From Symsagittifera roscoffensis (taxonomy: Eukaryota; Xenacoelomorpha; Acoela; Convolutidae): a stretch of DNA of 60,000 nt. Positions within the stretch are counted from its first letter, which is position 1, and each line of letters begins with the position of its first letter. The position numbers and the translations under genes were made by a program. Positions 19,201-28,977 of the stretch are shown piece by piece. The notes under the pieces were generated by a model. It made no database searches. It saw only the letters and a program-made list of their open reading frames with translations, and was not told the DNA's origin. The stretch spans positions 13,686,670 to 13,746,669 of the forward strand of contig NC_087062.1 of NCBI RefSeq assembly GCF_963678635.1, written 5' to 3'.

Positions 19201-22200
19201 GACTGAAATGGTCAGGAGAAGCGAAAGTGGTGATGCTGGAGGTGGCAAGGGAGAGCAGAGGAGGCTCATATATAACGATAGAGGACCTGGCCCCACATGG
19301 CGAGGAGTTGGTAGAGTTCCTGGTCGATGATGAATTGTTTTATCATGCAGGAGACATGGCCGTACCGGCTCGGCCGGATTCGGGCACAGACGCGCGACAA
19401 GGACCCTCGGGACCTAGGCCGAAACCTGATGCGGACGACGATGAATTGATGGATCAGGACGATAACGATAACGGGACCGGAAGTAAGACGGAGAAACCGG
19501 GAGAGACCGATCTAGGAGCGTTGGAAAGGTACTTGCTAGAGTACCGGTTCAGTGAAGATGACGATGGGGAAGTCGATGGGAGTTTATTGTTAATGGCACC
19601 ATCGTCCTTCATGTCTCCTACAAAGGAGGCGTCGGCCGATCTATCTCCGATAGACCCAATAAGCCAGGCTAGAGAGTGCCGAAGCAGGGACCCGCAGAAA
19701 CTGCTTTATGAATCACCAAGGAGGAGGAAAATCGAAGAGTCAATGAAGATATCGTTCCTCAGCACATTACCAGAAGAAGAATGGGAAAGATATCAAATGG
19801 AGTTGGAAGGCAAGACAGGAGCAATCTGGAGCCGAGTAAACTTCATGGAGAAATCTTGGGACGTGATAAGGCGATATGGGACGCAGTCCATAATGAAGGT
19901 GGGATTGAACCAACCCATCATGCGTGAGGTCCTGGAAAAAATAGTGAGCTCCATGGAGTCGGATGTTCTGACCGAGTCAGTAACAGAAGACAGTGCCGAT
20001 GATCAGCATGTTGCAAAAAAATTACCTGTCAGACGAGCCAGGAAAGGGCTGAAGCGACTAAAAGGGAAGACAGGAAGTCGAGCCATGAACCCGAGAGTGG
20101 TGAAGTCAAGAGCCAACGCAGTGGTGACCTCTTTAACGAGCGCAGGTCGTTCAGGCGAGAGCGGGCAGGGAGATAGTACAACACTGACAGTGGGAGAAAA
20201 AGAGAATCTGATACCCCCTATGCTCTTGGCAGGTCTGACCGTAACCGCCACAAGATCGAAGAGGACGGCGCGAACCCTGGCAGACACTAAGTTAGAAATG
20301 GAAGTAATCAGTCAATGTGGATCTGGAGGACTTGAAGATTATAGGCCCTCGCGAATCAACATGGCCAAGTTGAAACTGGAAGGACAACTCGACGTGGTCG
20401 AGTACAGTCGAATAACTGTGCCGGAATCGGTCCACATGGGAGATCCGGCAGGGGGTTATGTGGAGATGTTGAAAGCGAGGAACTCCGCGAGAGGGCACCT
20501 GATGGCTTGGAGCGAGAAGAGAGCCATGCAAGAATATTTGAAGGGGCTTACGGAGAACTCTAACTTCAATCGAAAAGAGTATGGCACAGTAATGTCATCA
20601 GAAGCGAACGAAATTGGATTGGAAAAACTGCTAGAGATTTCTTGGAGGGCGGCCCTCCAGAAATACTTCGATGAGACGATGAATTCACCTGCGACGGTAG
20701 CAGCATACCTGGCTCATCCTTGCGTGAGAACTGATCTGCAAGTACGGTTGGCTTGGTGCTTGATGGGCATCAAAAAGGCGGAGTATGAAGCCAGTAATGA
20801 CTCGAAATCACGAGAACAGGAGCTAGAGTTAATGGAAGCTCTACGAGCATTGATTTCGAAAGACGATTCAGCGATAGCATGGGCTAAGCGTAAGGATGCC
20901 CTTTGCTTTGTCAGGTTCGTGGTGGATCGCATCCCCACTCCTGTGTTGGGAGAATGTATAAGGATCATTCGGCAAAAGGGAGTTGATTGCGAAAGGAACT
21001 TCCTTAGGGCACTCCTAGAGCTATATCAGGACATGCCATTGACCGTGCCAAGCAAGGAGTCGAATGATATGGAAAGCTATCGCAAGTTGGAAGAGGTGAG
21101 AAGATACTCCAACAAAGAATTGAGAGTGAGCAGAGACTTGATTGAAGCGGCCAGAGGACAAAAGGAGTTTGCAAAACTAGGGAAACTGAAGTCGTTCCAA
21201 TACGTGTCTGGTATACCAGGGATGGCGTATAATCCCTTCGTGAACGAGGAAGCCAGGGAAGCATACTTCGACTATGAGCAAGTCACCGTGCTCAACTTCT
21301 GGGTTGAACGGATTAAGGAAATTGGAATGTTGATGGTGGAACAACCCAAGCTTGGAATTATTTTGGAAGAACGAGTAATCGAACCCTCGATTCCCGAGCT
21401 AAAAGGGCAAGTGAGTTTTGATTGTGGTTCTTGGGACGGTCCCTTGAAAACCAGTCTAGTAGTGATGTGGGAACTCATGAAACCTTCCTGGTGTCCCCAT
21501 CCTAACGCAGGCTTAATCTGGGACATGACCGCGGATATCATGTTAGACCGGGATGATGATGCGAGTCTACATGATCTGGCCATGATACAACACCTGCTGG
21601 CCATGAGATTGACGAAGAAGAAGAGCAACCCGTCCACGGAGCTGTCCGAGGAAGGTACATCGAGTAATTGGTTGAAGCAAGGCACATGCTTGGCTCAACA
21701 CAGTGGGATGGAAGGACATGTTTGTAACATGGGACACTGCCTGATTACGCTGAGCGAGCAGCATCGACAACTGGCACGATTGTACGGAAGATTGAGCATG
21801 TCAGATAAGAGTGCCATGGAGTTGGTCGCAGACTGCCATGGGGTGACGGACGTAAACCTGATCACAGCCTTGGGATTTTGCAGCATGACGAGTTCGATAG
21901 AATCGCTCGAGCGCTTGGAGCGTGCCCATGAGCTAGTGACGTCCCTCAGCGTGGAAATATTCCCTGGAGCATTACAGACAGAGCAAAAGATTGGAGGCTG
22001 GCGAGAAGCCCTAGAGAATGAAATGAATCTGAAGGATAGTGAAGCCTATCACAGACCTACTGGTTCAAAATATATGGTGGGTTCAAGCTCAGCGCCGTAT
22101 TGTAATAGCAAGTATCCTACGCACATGGTGGTGATGGATGCGAGGACGCAACAAGTGTTGGTTGACCAACTTTTCTCTGTGCCAAAGTGCGTGAGGTTGG

Positions 22201-22739
22201 CCAGAATGTCAGAGAGGTCATATGACTTGTTGGCAAAGATCTTTCGGGCAGTCCCGAAGAGATCCGAAGGCGAGTTGCAAGACGTTGTGGGTGAAGAGTT
22301 CATGAGACTGATCGAAGGCAACGTGAGTGAGTTCCAGAAACAGAAAGCGAGTGGAGCGTTACCCACTGAATTCCCCACCATAGAAGAGAAAGACGATTTA
22401 CATAGAATCCTGATGGAAGTGGAACCGTTGCTGGGAGCCTCAGGGTATCGGACCCGAAGGAACATAGTGAGAACCCATGGGGAGTATCCTTGCCACTGCT
22501 TGGCGCAGACGTTGTGGTACCCTAAACGCGGGAATCTGATCCTAGTCTGGGACGTGGAGGAGTTGTACTCCACGGGGTTGCCCGATCAGAATCAACAAGT
22601 ATCAATCGTGGTGGTTAGCGCCATGCTAGCAGTGAGATGGTTGGAGGCTAACGCGGACACAAGTGAGCAGGAGACGGCCGTGCCGACTCCTGAACAGTTG
22701 AGCAACGTTAAAATGAGTCGTGAATTGGATCTTTTCTGA
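16209..22739 (+). CDS. ORF5: very large protein with SGNH-hydrolase-like motifs
   Basis: About 2,176 codons open from 16209 to TGA at 22737. There is no ATG before the GDSL block at 16272-16283 (IIGDSLVRDL); the first ATG is some 30 codons later. This points to frameshift fusion with ORF4 (overlap 16209-16242) or splicing. A second SGNH-like segment has GSDY at 16986-16997 where GDSL is expected and a block-III-like GSND at 17136-17147 (VIVVAGSND). The usual C-terminal Asp-X-X-His is not clear (PDNYYPS instead), so esterase activity is doubtful. The remaining ~1,750 residues match nothing I know. They include an acidic stretch (19430-19480), a basic one near 20040-20100 and a Cys/His-rich patch near 21680-21750. 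No signal peptide, membrane segment or Walker motif was seen. Confidence 0.75.
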   Translation, partial: HELEPATNDQVIPLGSRHLIIGDSLVRDLNEIFVYGQTTILSFGGASVAQVIKMMEFLGPSTSTVPAEGIESGSRLLWNRSDPSHWGQYKTDMSAKLNMNTLTCREDAMRMTGGESPTVSRLYRIPGVDWLLAEQEKFSSSTSLRHADLDGLPHDNTFGPLNTRSLTDVRDRTRERTPPVRKGKFQTENKPNNKHHKMYRQFAKPPGQTPGEYSRDYPRTTTVVGDDKRYGNLKAPIGDGLFAAYDPLDMKAAKYLVVAGSDYLYTPRSLFWPDVIFLTAPKLDWGQAIGMMISVRRVVSMEPQVIVVAGSNDHLQSRGLLSRLTDGSIPSNEVIGEAIMTLLSAMAEVEAAARQRFTMNVVKVIFVLSPGYAALPEPLQFVYTMVTTIAEGIFNVIIPAPNRVVDPDNYYPSRSELPAVWADISNAIQGLRDCSTTRLVLDEVLGLELSNFARLLKLRPGVGDDHLLVQQVADDLWFRQMDHAENEQGRMIRKNMTSAEEDLMAMALRTKPHNNIWLYLSPRLCTLGEDAFEHAPAIIKEIHAYLKNLLNARELAGGKMLKLMQDVNTMSLDKFQADVLATKAQYERSDAILGGMGVGWTPSFLSTCYPRASRNLIASFVKDIRKLSIGLVLALYVTFGHENFVKGPANLFTQALADLRLDGLLTLIAMTYGRLGDLLVLLRYPEQLQGPSREFNAQLETASLKKMKDWRTLLLQYLLQQNRSVTGEDKVATNASECKQYCGMPLLTDLAVMMRIDPLALVHGLREFVTVVYGPVMSFAFPDVQVKAYRNSVLYVNLVSVVDCSVLNWVEQSELRKLASDDRLFGRIAEPGWVLMDFNNHFKCRMGLEDLSHIQFNPKLWNLRPVVKDTGEAVVVPQLPGAYAHAKENQQTWLPGSRPLPDQCHRYPPIRRMLLGVTSPITAPRIGAARDAEKRMLKWSGGMEPRFISWNVAAAHTFDFSFPDAWSRKKIKALPSRRPEVSAETWNEVYSSADDLSRLKWSGEAKVVMLEVARESRGGSYITIEDLAPHGEELVEFLVDDELFYHAGDMAVPARPDSGTDARQGPSGPRPKPDADDDELMDQDDNDNGTGSKTEKPGETDLGALERYLLEYRFSEDDDGEVDGSLLLMAPSSFMSPTKEASADLSPIDPISQARECRSRDPQKLLYESPRRRKIEESMKISFLSTLPEEEWERYQMELEGKTGAIWSRVNFMEKSWDVIRRYGTQSIMKVGLNQPIMREVLEKIVSSMESDVLTESVTEDSADDQHVAKKLPVRRARKGLKRLKGKTGSRAMNPRVVKSRANAVVTSLTSAGRSGESGQGDSTTLTVGEKENLIPPMLLAGLTVTATRSKRTARTLADTKLEMEVISQCGSGGLEDYRPSRINMAKLKLEGQLDVVEYSRITVPESVHMGDPAGGYVEMLKARNSARGHLMAWSEKRAMQEYLKGLTENSNFNRKEYGTVMSSEANEIGLEKLLEISWRAALQKYFDETMNSPATVAAYLAHPCVRTDLQVRLAWCLMGIKKAEYEASNDSKSREQELELMEALRALISKDDSAIAWAKRKDALCFVRFVVDRIPTPVLGECIRIIRQKGVDCERNFLRALLELYQDMPLTVPSKESNDMESYRKLEEVRRYSNKELRVSRDLIEAARGQKEFAKLGKLKSFQYVSGIPGMAYNPFVNEEAREAYFDYEQVTVLNFWVERIKEIGMLMVEQPKLGIILEERVIEPSIPELKGQVSFDCGSWDGPLKTSLVVMWELMKPSWCPHPNAGLIWDMTADIMLDRDDDASLHDLAMIQHLLAMRLTKKKSNPSTELSEEGTSSNWLKQGTCLAQHSGMEGHVCNMGHCLITLSEQHRQLARLYGRLSMSDKSAMELVADCHGVTDVNLITALGFCSMTSSIESLERLERAHELVTSLSVEIFPGALQTEQKIGGWREALENEMNLKDSEAYHRPTGSKYMVGSSSAPYCNSKYPTHMVVMDARTQQVLVDQLFSVPKCVRLARMSERSYDLLAKIFRAVPKRSEGELQDVVGEEFMRLIEGNVSEFQKQKASGALPTEFPTIEEKDDLHRILMEVEPLLGASGYRTRRNIVRTHGEYPCHCLAQTLWYPKRGNLILVWDVEELYSTGLPDQNQQVSIVVVSAMLAVRWLEANADTSEQETAVPTPEQLSNVKMSRELDLF
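22737..22739 (+). promoter_or_regulatory. Single in-frame TGA between ORF5 and its tail
   Basis: TGA followed by A (context TTC TGA ACC) is the only stop between ORF5 and a further 163 codons in the same frame. It mirrors the lone TAA at 8881. Readthrough is an inference; a recent nonsense mutation is the alternative. Confidence 0.5.
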
Positions 22740-23231
22740 ACCACCTGCAAGGTTCTGAGAATACCTAAAGCCATTGAAAGAATATGGTCAAGGCAAAGAT
22801 TGATGCCTTGTTTCCGTGTAGTGATGACATCTTGGATGTATGAACGCGCGAAGCGTCACATGTCAAGGAATACGGAAGCCTATCAATCTTTCCAGCTAGA
22901 TATAGGACCAGGAGCCTATAAACGAGCATTCTTGACGCACAGAAACGCGGTCACCACAGCGGTGAAGCGGGTAGCTGGAACGCCTTGTGTTACTGAAGAT
23001 GAGAAGAAAGAGGTCTTAAGAGCTGACCTAGAACGAAACGTGAGCCTGTGTCTTCACAACAGCTTTTGCAGGAACCGGGAGCAGAAGGTGAATGTGGACT
23101 TGCTACCTTGTTGCAAACCGAGGCTGTTGGAACAGGAGGGTTGGGGCACGGCCCGCAACTCTCTGGACATGTTAGAGAAAGTCCTGGAAGACAGTGACGC
23201 TGAACATCAGGATGGAGAAATGATGGAGTGA
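22740..23231 (+). CDS. ORF6: in-frame extension of ORF5
   Basis: 163 codons continue ORF5's frame after the TGA. The first internal ATG is at 22803. It is basic in the middle (WMYERAKRHMSR), has five Cys in the second half (SLCLHNSFC, PCCKPR) and an acidic end. No family recognised. Codon use and composition match ORF5, consistent with being its C-terminus. Confidence 0.6.
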   Translation, partial: TTCKVLRIPKAIERIWSRQRLMPCFRVVMTSWMYERAKRHMSRNTEAYQSFQLDIGPGAYKRAFLTHRNAVTTAVKRVAGTPCVTEDEKKEVLRADLERNVSLCLHNSFCRNREQKVNVDLLPCCKPRLLEQEGWGTARNSLDMLEKVLEDSDAEHQDGEMME

Positions 23232-23977
23232 AGATGACCAAAGAAGAGAAGAGAAGGAGAGAAAAACTTGATTGTATTTGTGTGCTAAAACTTAAACCAA
23301 TCAACCAAGTTTTGATTATTGAACTTGTTAAACTTTTTGTTTTGATCTAGTTTGGTCAGACCAAACTTTGAAAATGTTGCAATTGTTAAAATTGTTGAAA
23401 TTGTTGATTTTAGTTACTACTATCTATGTATGTATATAAGGAACATAGGTGAGTATATTTACCTATTCATTCCCGACTGAAGTTTTTAACCTGTGTAAGA
23501 CACAAATTCACTGTGTGGCGACATGGTAAGTTTGAGTAAATTCGCTCGAGAAGGGTGGGTAACTCAATAACTTTCCTAGCCACAGAGTTTCTTAGTTTCA
23601 ATATTGAAAGGACCGCATAAATGACTGATTATACTTGGTGAGTGAAGTTAAGTTAATTTTAACGGGTGCGTGGCCGTGCCACGTCCCACTTTTTAATCAG
23701 AGGCGAAAAGAAGTTTTATGGCGAGATGACGTAAGTAGTCAGAAAAGAAATTTTATCTAGGACCCTCCTCATGGTGCGAATTTTGTGAAAATGTTGAAAG
23801 GCAGTGAGATGTAGTACGATGCCATTTGTGAACACGTAGTGAGTTGAGTTGGAGTAGATAAATTTCAATTTCTTATGCAATTTGTAAGATTGGTTACTGA
23901 AAACTGGATAACTACTTGACGATAACCCGGTGTTATGCGATCAATAGGGACATTGATGGAGACTTGTCCGGGGAGTA
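23232..23977 (+). other. 3' non-coding region and polypurine tract of the giant element
   Basis: AT-rich DNA with no ORF. One ACCCTCC lies at 23762 but has no partner at 67-nt spacing. The tract TTGTCCGGGGAG (23964-23975) ends at the LTR and is the likely plus-strand primer. It is short and interrupted by pyrimidines on its 5' side. Confidence 0.65.
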
Positions 23978-24802
23978 TGTGCCATTCTGCCAGATGACAC
24001 AGCATAACCTTCCCGCGACAGAAAAAAAAGTGACTAAAGGCCTTATGAACAAAAAAGTGTTGCGACGGAGGGTCAGAATGTTCTAGAATTTTTATTTTTG
24101 AAATTTCGATTGGAAGAAGAACATTTCTGAGAAATAGAAAAAAGACGGCCATTTTGAATAAAAAAGACGAAAATCAGAACCACGATATAGATTGTGAAGA
24201 ACAGTTGTATCAGAGACAGAAAAACACGGAGCCTCTTATCGTGGCAAGAACACACGATAAGGACCTTAGCGACGGATATTTGTGGAGACGGAGGCTTCAG
24301 TGGGGGGAAGAGAAATACCACGGAACCCTCCCGGGACACGAAATATAGGAGATAAGAGTGTTATCTCAAGAAAATCACGGGAGCGGAGGCTTGGTCCCCC
24401 AGAGACTGTTATATGTGAAGGGACTGGGTAAACTAACTATAACAGCTGCTGTAATGTCCTAGATCTTAATTAAACACCGATATTATTTGATATTTCAGGA
24501 CATGAGTAGATAGAAAAAGGAAAGGGTCAATCCATCTCCAATGGATTTAATATAAAACTGTCACACAAAAACATATAGAAATAGGTGGTTCGAGCCGTGT
24601 TTTTAATGACAATCACGTAGTCTGAGGATCCGAGACTCAGCTATGTGGTTGTGTTCGCATGCAAACGAAAGCTGATCAAAAGTCGTTTGACTGATGGCCT
24701 AAAAATGGTAACTTTTTACTTTGCCCTAAACAGACCAGAAAATCAACTGGCAAGGTCGAGACGGTGAAAGACGAGTAGAATTAAGGTAACTGACGCCTGC
24801 CA
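23978..24802 (+). repeat. 3' LTR of the giant element
   Basis: Matches 1284-2108 base for base as far as I can see, including all three 67-nt modules. The flank changes at 24804 to outer gypsy sequence. Confidence 0.92.
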
Positions 24803-24822
24803 GTCGTTAATAGGTACTTTTT

Positions 24823-26061
24823 CTACGCTCCGTCGCTGTGTGATATTTGGGCGAATGTTACACTTTTTAATTTTCTGCTCCCAGTTCGCTGGAACAACCA
24901 TCCAGATGGTCCTGGTTGTCCGCTGGAGTTTGCAGTTTTTAGTATCGACGGTTCGTCGTGTTGGTTGGCGGATTGGTCCTCTGTTAATTGGCGTGCATGG
25001 GTCCTGTTGTTAAAGTCATATACTAAGTCTGATCGTACACTCCAGTTTGTATCAGCTGGATGGGGCATGTTCTGCGCATTTGGATCGGCGGCATCTAAAA
25101 AAGCATTTTTTGTTGTTATAACCCGTGACCAATCCAGATTTTGAAGAGATGGCTTTTTAGTAAGGTTCCGTAAAACTGTGTTCGCTTCTCTACCATGATG
25201 CGCTTCAAAACGCGAGATTTTTAGTGTTGCATTCTTCGAGAATCTGAGAGCACCAAGGGCCCTTTCAACCATTTTCTCCAAGGATTCGAGATTCTTTTCT
25301 TGAGCGAAGGTAAGGATAGAATTCTTAAGACTGCAAATGGTACGCTCGATGCACCCAGTTGCTCGATGGTCGTTTACTGGCGATTTAATGATTTCAATGC
25401 CCTCCCCATTACAAAAAGCTTTAATCTCGTTTGACATGAAACTAGTTCCCTGATCAACGTGAATTTTCCGTGGCACCCCATGGTTTGTTATATAGCTTTT
25501 CAAGAACTTCAATATCTTATCAGACCGATTATTTCCACATACCATTGCCGATGGCCAACGAGAAAACGGGTCGACTGCCACTAATACATATTTTCGGGAT
25601 TCATTTAAGCAATTGATGGGGCCCCAAAAATCTAGTTGGACTGATTCATTTGGTTCCTTTGGTTCCGGTACAGTTCCAAGTTGGTTTTTTCTTAGTATCG
25701 TTTTTAAGTTCTTACCGCCTGCGGTACATTCAGGACACCCTTTGGCAATGGAAGCTATTGAGCGGTAAATATAAGGGTACCAGACGTATTTTGCTGCATC
25801 AAACATGTTTGTTTTCCCGTGATGATAGGCATGAATTCTATTATTAATTGCTGATTGAAGGTTAATAGCTATTACTAATTTTTCATCCATCCACACTACG
25901 TTTTCCTCCACCGAAAAGTCATTAACGAATTGAGCATAATAGCGGTTCATTTCACTGACTTTTTCATGAATTTCAGGATCTTGTGTAACAATGAGATTGC
26001 GAATAGCGCTCAGTTGGGGGTCAGATACATAATTCGATTCTATGAACTTTAAATTAAACAA
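24823..26061 (-). pseudogene. pol: Integrase of the outer gypsy element
   Basis: The 412-residue open segment holds an HH-CC zinc site (HAYHH, CPEC) and a DDE core: D in VQLDFWGP, D in HVDQG, E in CIERTI. The order and wording are those of Ty3/gypsy integrase. It stops at TAG 24823, about 20 bp before the giant element; the probable C-terminal module lies on the far side at 624-1283. The gene is therefore split, and this copy is not functional. Confidence 0.88.
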
Positions 26062-26544
26062 TTCAGGTAAGGAAGTAATTTTGCTAACAACTTTGCAATT
26101 CCGAGGGATACTTCACATACATAATAAATTCGGATCCACGGGTCGTACTGTTTCTCCTTTGAATTCCGAGGGTAACGAGAGAGTTGTGTTTGTGCGAAAT
26201 GATCTTGTCTCTTTCGTAACGGCTTCCAGTGATACATTCGGGGGCAATTCTTCAATTTCATCGCTACTGCTATTCAAACTTGGGTGTTGTTTAAGAAATT
26301 TCTGCCATTTGCGCATACTTCGATCCATTCCGATTTTAGATGTTGAAATTTGAATTTTAGAATTTAATGATTTTGAACAACTTTGTTCCGACTTAATATT
26401 AGCCCCAACTAATCCAGTGCGTATTTCGCGTAGCCGTCCGCTCAAATCACGTGTTTGAATCTGATTGGTCAATTTCCGCTTACATGTTTTTCCGCCCTCT
26501 ACCGATTCATCTCGTGACAAAACTTCCAATCTATTTATAGATTG
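26062..26544 (-). pseudogene. RNase H-integrase spacer of the outer gypsy pol
   Basis: Open for 138 codons in another frame (26113-26529). Basic and Ser-rich, no domain recognised. It joins RNase H and integrase only through frame changes. Confidence 0.5.
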
Positions 26545-27270
26545 CTAACTTTCCGCTGTACAAATTGGTCCCTTGGATTTATTGTGTCCCTTGGATGTAT
26601 TAAACTCAAGAGCAGCGCGAATTAGGTTGATCTTTGCCACCGTAAACATATTATCATACGTACTAATTGGCGTTACTTCTCTACTTGGATGAAGTGATAA
26701 GTAGTCCGTCAATCCAATTTTAGCCCCTGGTTTATGTTCTATTCGAAAATCAAAGGGAATTAGTCGATCTAACCAGCGCGTTAAGCGGCTAAACATCGTT
26801 TTATTTTTCTTGTTATTACCATTCAAAAGGGATATTAAAGCTTTGTGGTCGGTAACGATCAAAAAACTTCGACCCAGTATGTAATTTTGAAAGTATTCAG
26901 TCCCCCACACGACTGCCAACCTCTCCAATTCGTTTGTTGAATATTTATTTTCCGCTTCGTTAAGGTATCGCGAGGCGAACGAAATTGGGCGCCACCCTTC
27001 TGGTCCGAACTGTTCCAACACCGCACCGAGCCCGTTATGGCTTGCATCGCACACTATACGAATGTCCTTGTGGATATCAAAATGCCCTAGTTCAACAATG
27101 TTCGACACTTGTTTCTTAAGATTTTCGAACGCGTTCTGAGATTCAGGTGTCCAAATGTATTCGTTGCTTTTACTTAGTAGGGGTCGCAACGGCGCGAATG
27201 ATTCGGCTAACGCCGGTAGATACTTGTGCAGACTGTGTATTGACCCCATGAACAATTTTAGTTGCGACAA
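26545..27270 (-). pseudogene. pol: RT connection and RNase H of the outer gypsy pol
   Basis: Contains the thumb/connection (PLLSKSNEYIWTPESQNAF) and RNase H with VCDASHNGLGAVL, ELERLAVV and VTDHKAL, the D-E-D set of gypsy RNase H. It ends at a stop near 26545 while the downstream spacer is in another frame. Confidence 0.85.
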
Positions 27271-27300
27271 GGTCCGCGGCGGCGTTAGCGCCTCTATTGG

Positions 27301-28204
27301 TTATGTTTTCCTAACCAATGGAGTTATTCCAGTCGATGTTATTTTGTGGCCTAGCCATTCGCATTCCCGTTGGGCGAATTTACATTTCGTTAATTTTAGA
27401 GACATATTTTCCCGATCCAGTTTCTTTAAAATTTTCTCTACCGTCGCTATATGGTCTATCGCAGTTCCCTTGGTTACAACCAAAATATCGTCGATGAACG
27501 CGTGCGCCTGCGGGTATTCGGCGAGTATGCAATCCATTGCGCGTTGGAATTCCGCGGGCATTGTAGTTAGACCATATAATCCGGTCTTGAACCGGTACGT
27601 ACCCGTCGAGCGGCCTCCAATGAGAGTAAAATTACATTGTACTCGTTTCAGCTATTAACAGCAATTGGCCATATGCGTATGTTAAATCCATCGTGGTGAA
27701 ATATATGTCGCCTGGTTTTTTTTCGCTAATCGTCTGCCCAACTGTGTCCAATAAATCCTCAATATTCGGCATTTGGTATTTATTCTTATGCACTTGTTTA
27801 TTTAATTCCCTCGGATCGAGTGCTAGTTTCACGGACCCATCTTCTTTTACTGTTATTACTATTAGGGACACAAAATATTTGTCCGAGCATTCTGTTAGTT
27901 TTTCGATATGACCCTGTTTCAATAGTTTATCAATTACAATATCCACTTTTTCTTGTAACGAAATCGGAACTCGACGCCCTTTCTGTTGGACTGGGGTGAG
28001 GTTTTCAAAAAATTCTGCTTGCACTTTGTAGTTTCTTATTTTCCCTACCCTGCTAAAAAGGTTTGAAAACTGCTTACTGAAATAGGTTTGCCAGGAATCC
28101 AACTCCCTCTCCGGTTCCAGTGCGTCCTGGTTTTCCTCTCCAATGGACATTATCTGTTCCCCCGGTGATTGTTGCACCAACTGAAGTCCTAATTGGGGCA
28201 TCAA
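27301..28204 (-). pseudogene. pol: Reverse transcriptase of the outer gypsy pol, broken
   Basis: The upstream part (27632-28204) has fingers and motif A (FTTMDLTYAYGQ). The downstream part (27301-27561) has motif C as FIDDILVV and the following palm helix. The two are separated by frame changes near 27560-27640, and a further break lies near 27300. Confidence 0.85.
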
Positions 28205-28215
28205 ATCTCGTCCAA

Positions 28216-28977
28216 TTAGTGATGGTCGGTTACTCCGATTACTTTTATCCTCGCGTGTATCTTCCAGCCTTTGGATTGTATTGTTACCGCCATTGTTTCA
28301 ATCATCTGTAGTGGATTGTTTCCATAATCCCGAAATGCATTGTCTTCCTCCGTAAGATTATCCAATTTTACTCCTGAAGTTCCCAAAGTTTTCCGCAATT
28401 CCCCAATGGTGAAAATCAAAATTGGAGACCCGCTATCGATCCACACGCGAGTGGGTTTTCCATTGACTTTAATCGGCAATTGTGCCCCAGCAACTTTCAA
28501 TTCCGTGACTCGTTTATGTTTTTTCGCCATTAGCATATAGTTCCCACCTGAGCTGCTCGAGTCCCACGAATGCACCACTGGATTCTTATTAACCCATCCA
28601 ATGGAACTTGCATGTTGTGACGCTTCTTCATCCGCCGGATTTTCCGGGTGACTATCGTCAACATTCTCCCGTATCATTCCTACGGCTCCCTGTCCTCGCT
28701 GGTTTCCATGCTTCCCCCTACAGGTACCTTCGAAGTGGCCAATTTTATGACAAAAACTGCATGTAACTCCTTTCGCGGGGCATCCCTCCAAATGTTCTCC
28801 GGTGAAAATTTGTTGATCGCAGTTATAGCATCTATTGTTGTTGGAAAAGTTTATACCTCGAGTCGATCCTCGCCCTTGGTAAAAGCCCCGGCCCCTTGCA
28901 CGATTGTTCCGATAACCTCCACGGATTATTCCGACTGGTTCCGATTTGATCTGGATTCCGCCGCCTCCTGATGTCAA
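28216..28977 (-). pseudogene. Nucleocapsid and protease of the outer gypsy element
   Basis: Arg/Gly-rich start, a non-canonical knuckle (CYNC...HLEGC), a canonical knuckle CSFCHKIGHFEGTC, then a retropepsin with WIDSGSP. The segment is in frame with the gag fragment upstream apart from one TGA at 28978-28980. Confidence 0.85.

Larger units (their letters stand above)
1284..24802 (+). mobile_element. Giant (23.5 kb) Ty3/gypsy-type LTR retrotransposon
   Basis: Two 825-bp direct repeats (1284-2108 and 23978-24802), identical as far as I can compare by eye, enclose 21.9 kb. The order inside is structured leader, gag-protease, pol, a macro-domain-like ORF, a coiled-coil ORF, a very large SGNH-like ORF and its tail. 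The pol order RT-RNase H-integrase with a GPF module is that of Ty3/gypsy. Typical gypsy elements are 5-9 kb; known giants such as plant Ogre and planarian Burro are precedents for size. Identical LTRs and long open frames imply a very recent insertion. No target duplication and no standard tRNA primer site could be found. The coding part is clearly more GC-rich than the Polinton and flanking DNA. Confidence 0.93.

Noticed and set aside
14983-23231. An env-like glycoprotein in the second cassette
   Set aside because: No signal peptide, membrane anchor or fusion-peptide-like segment was seen in ORF4-ORF6.
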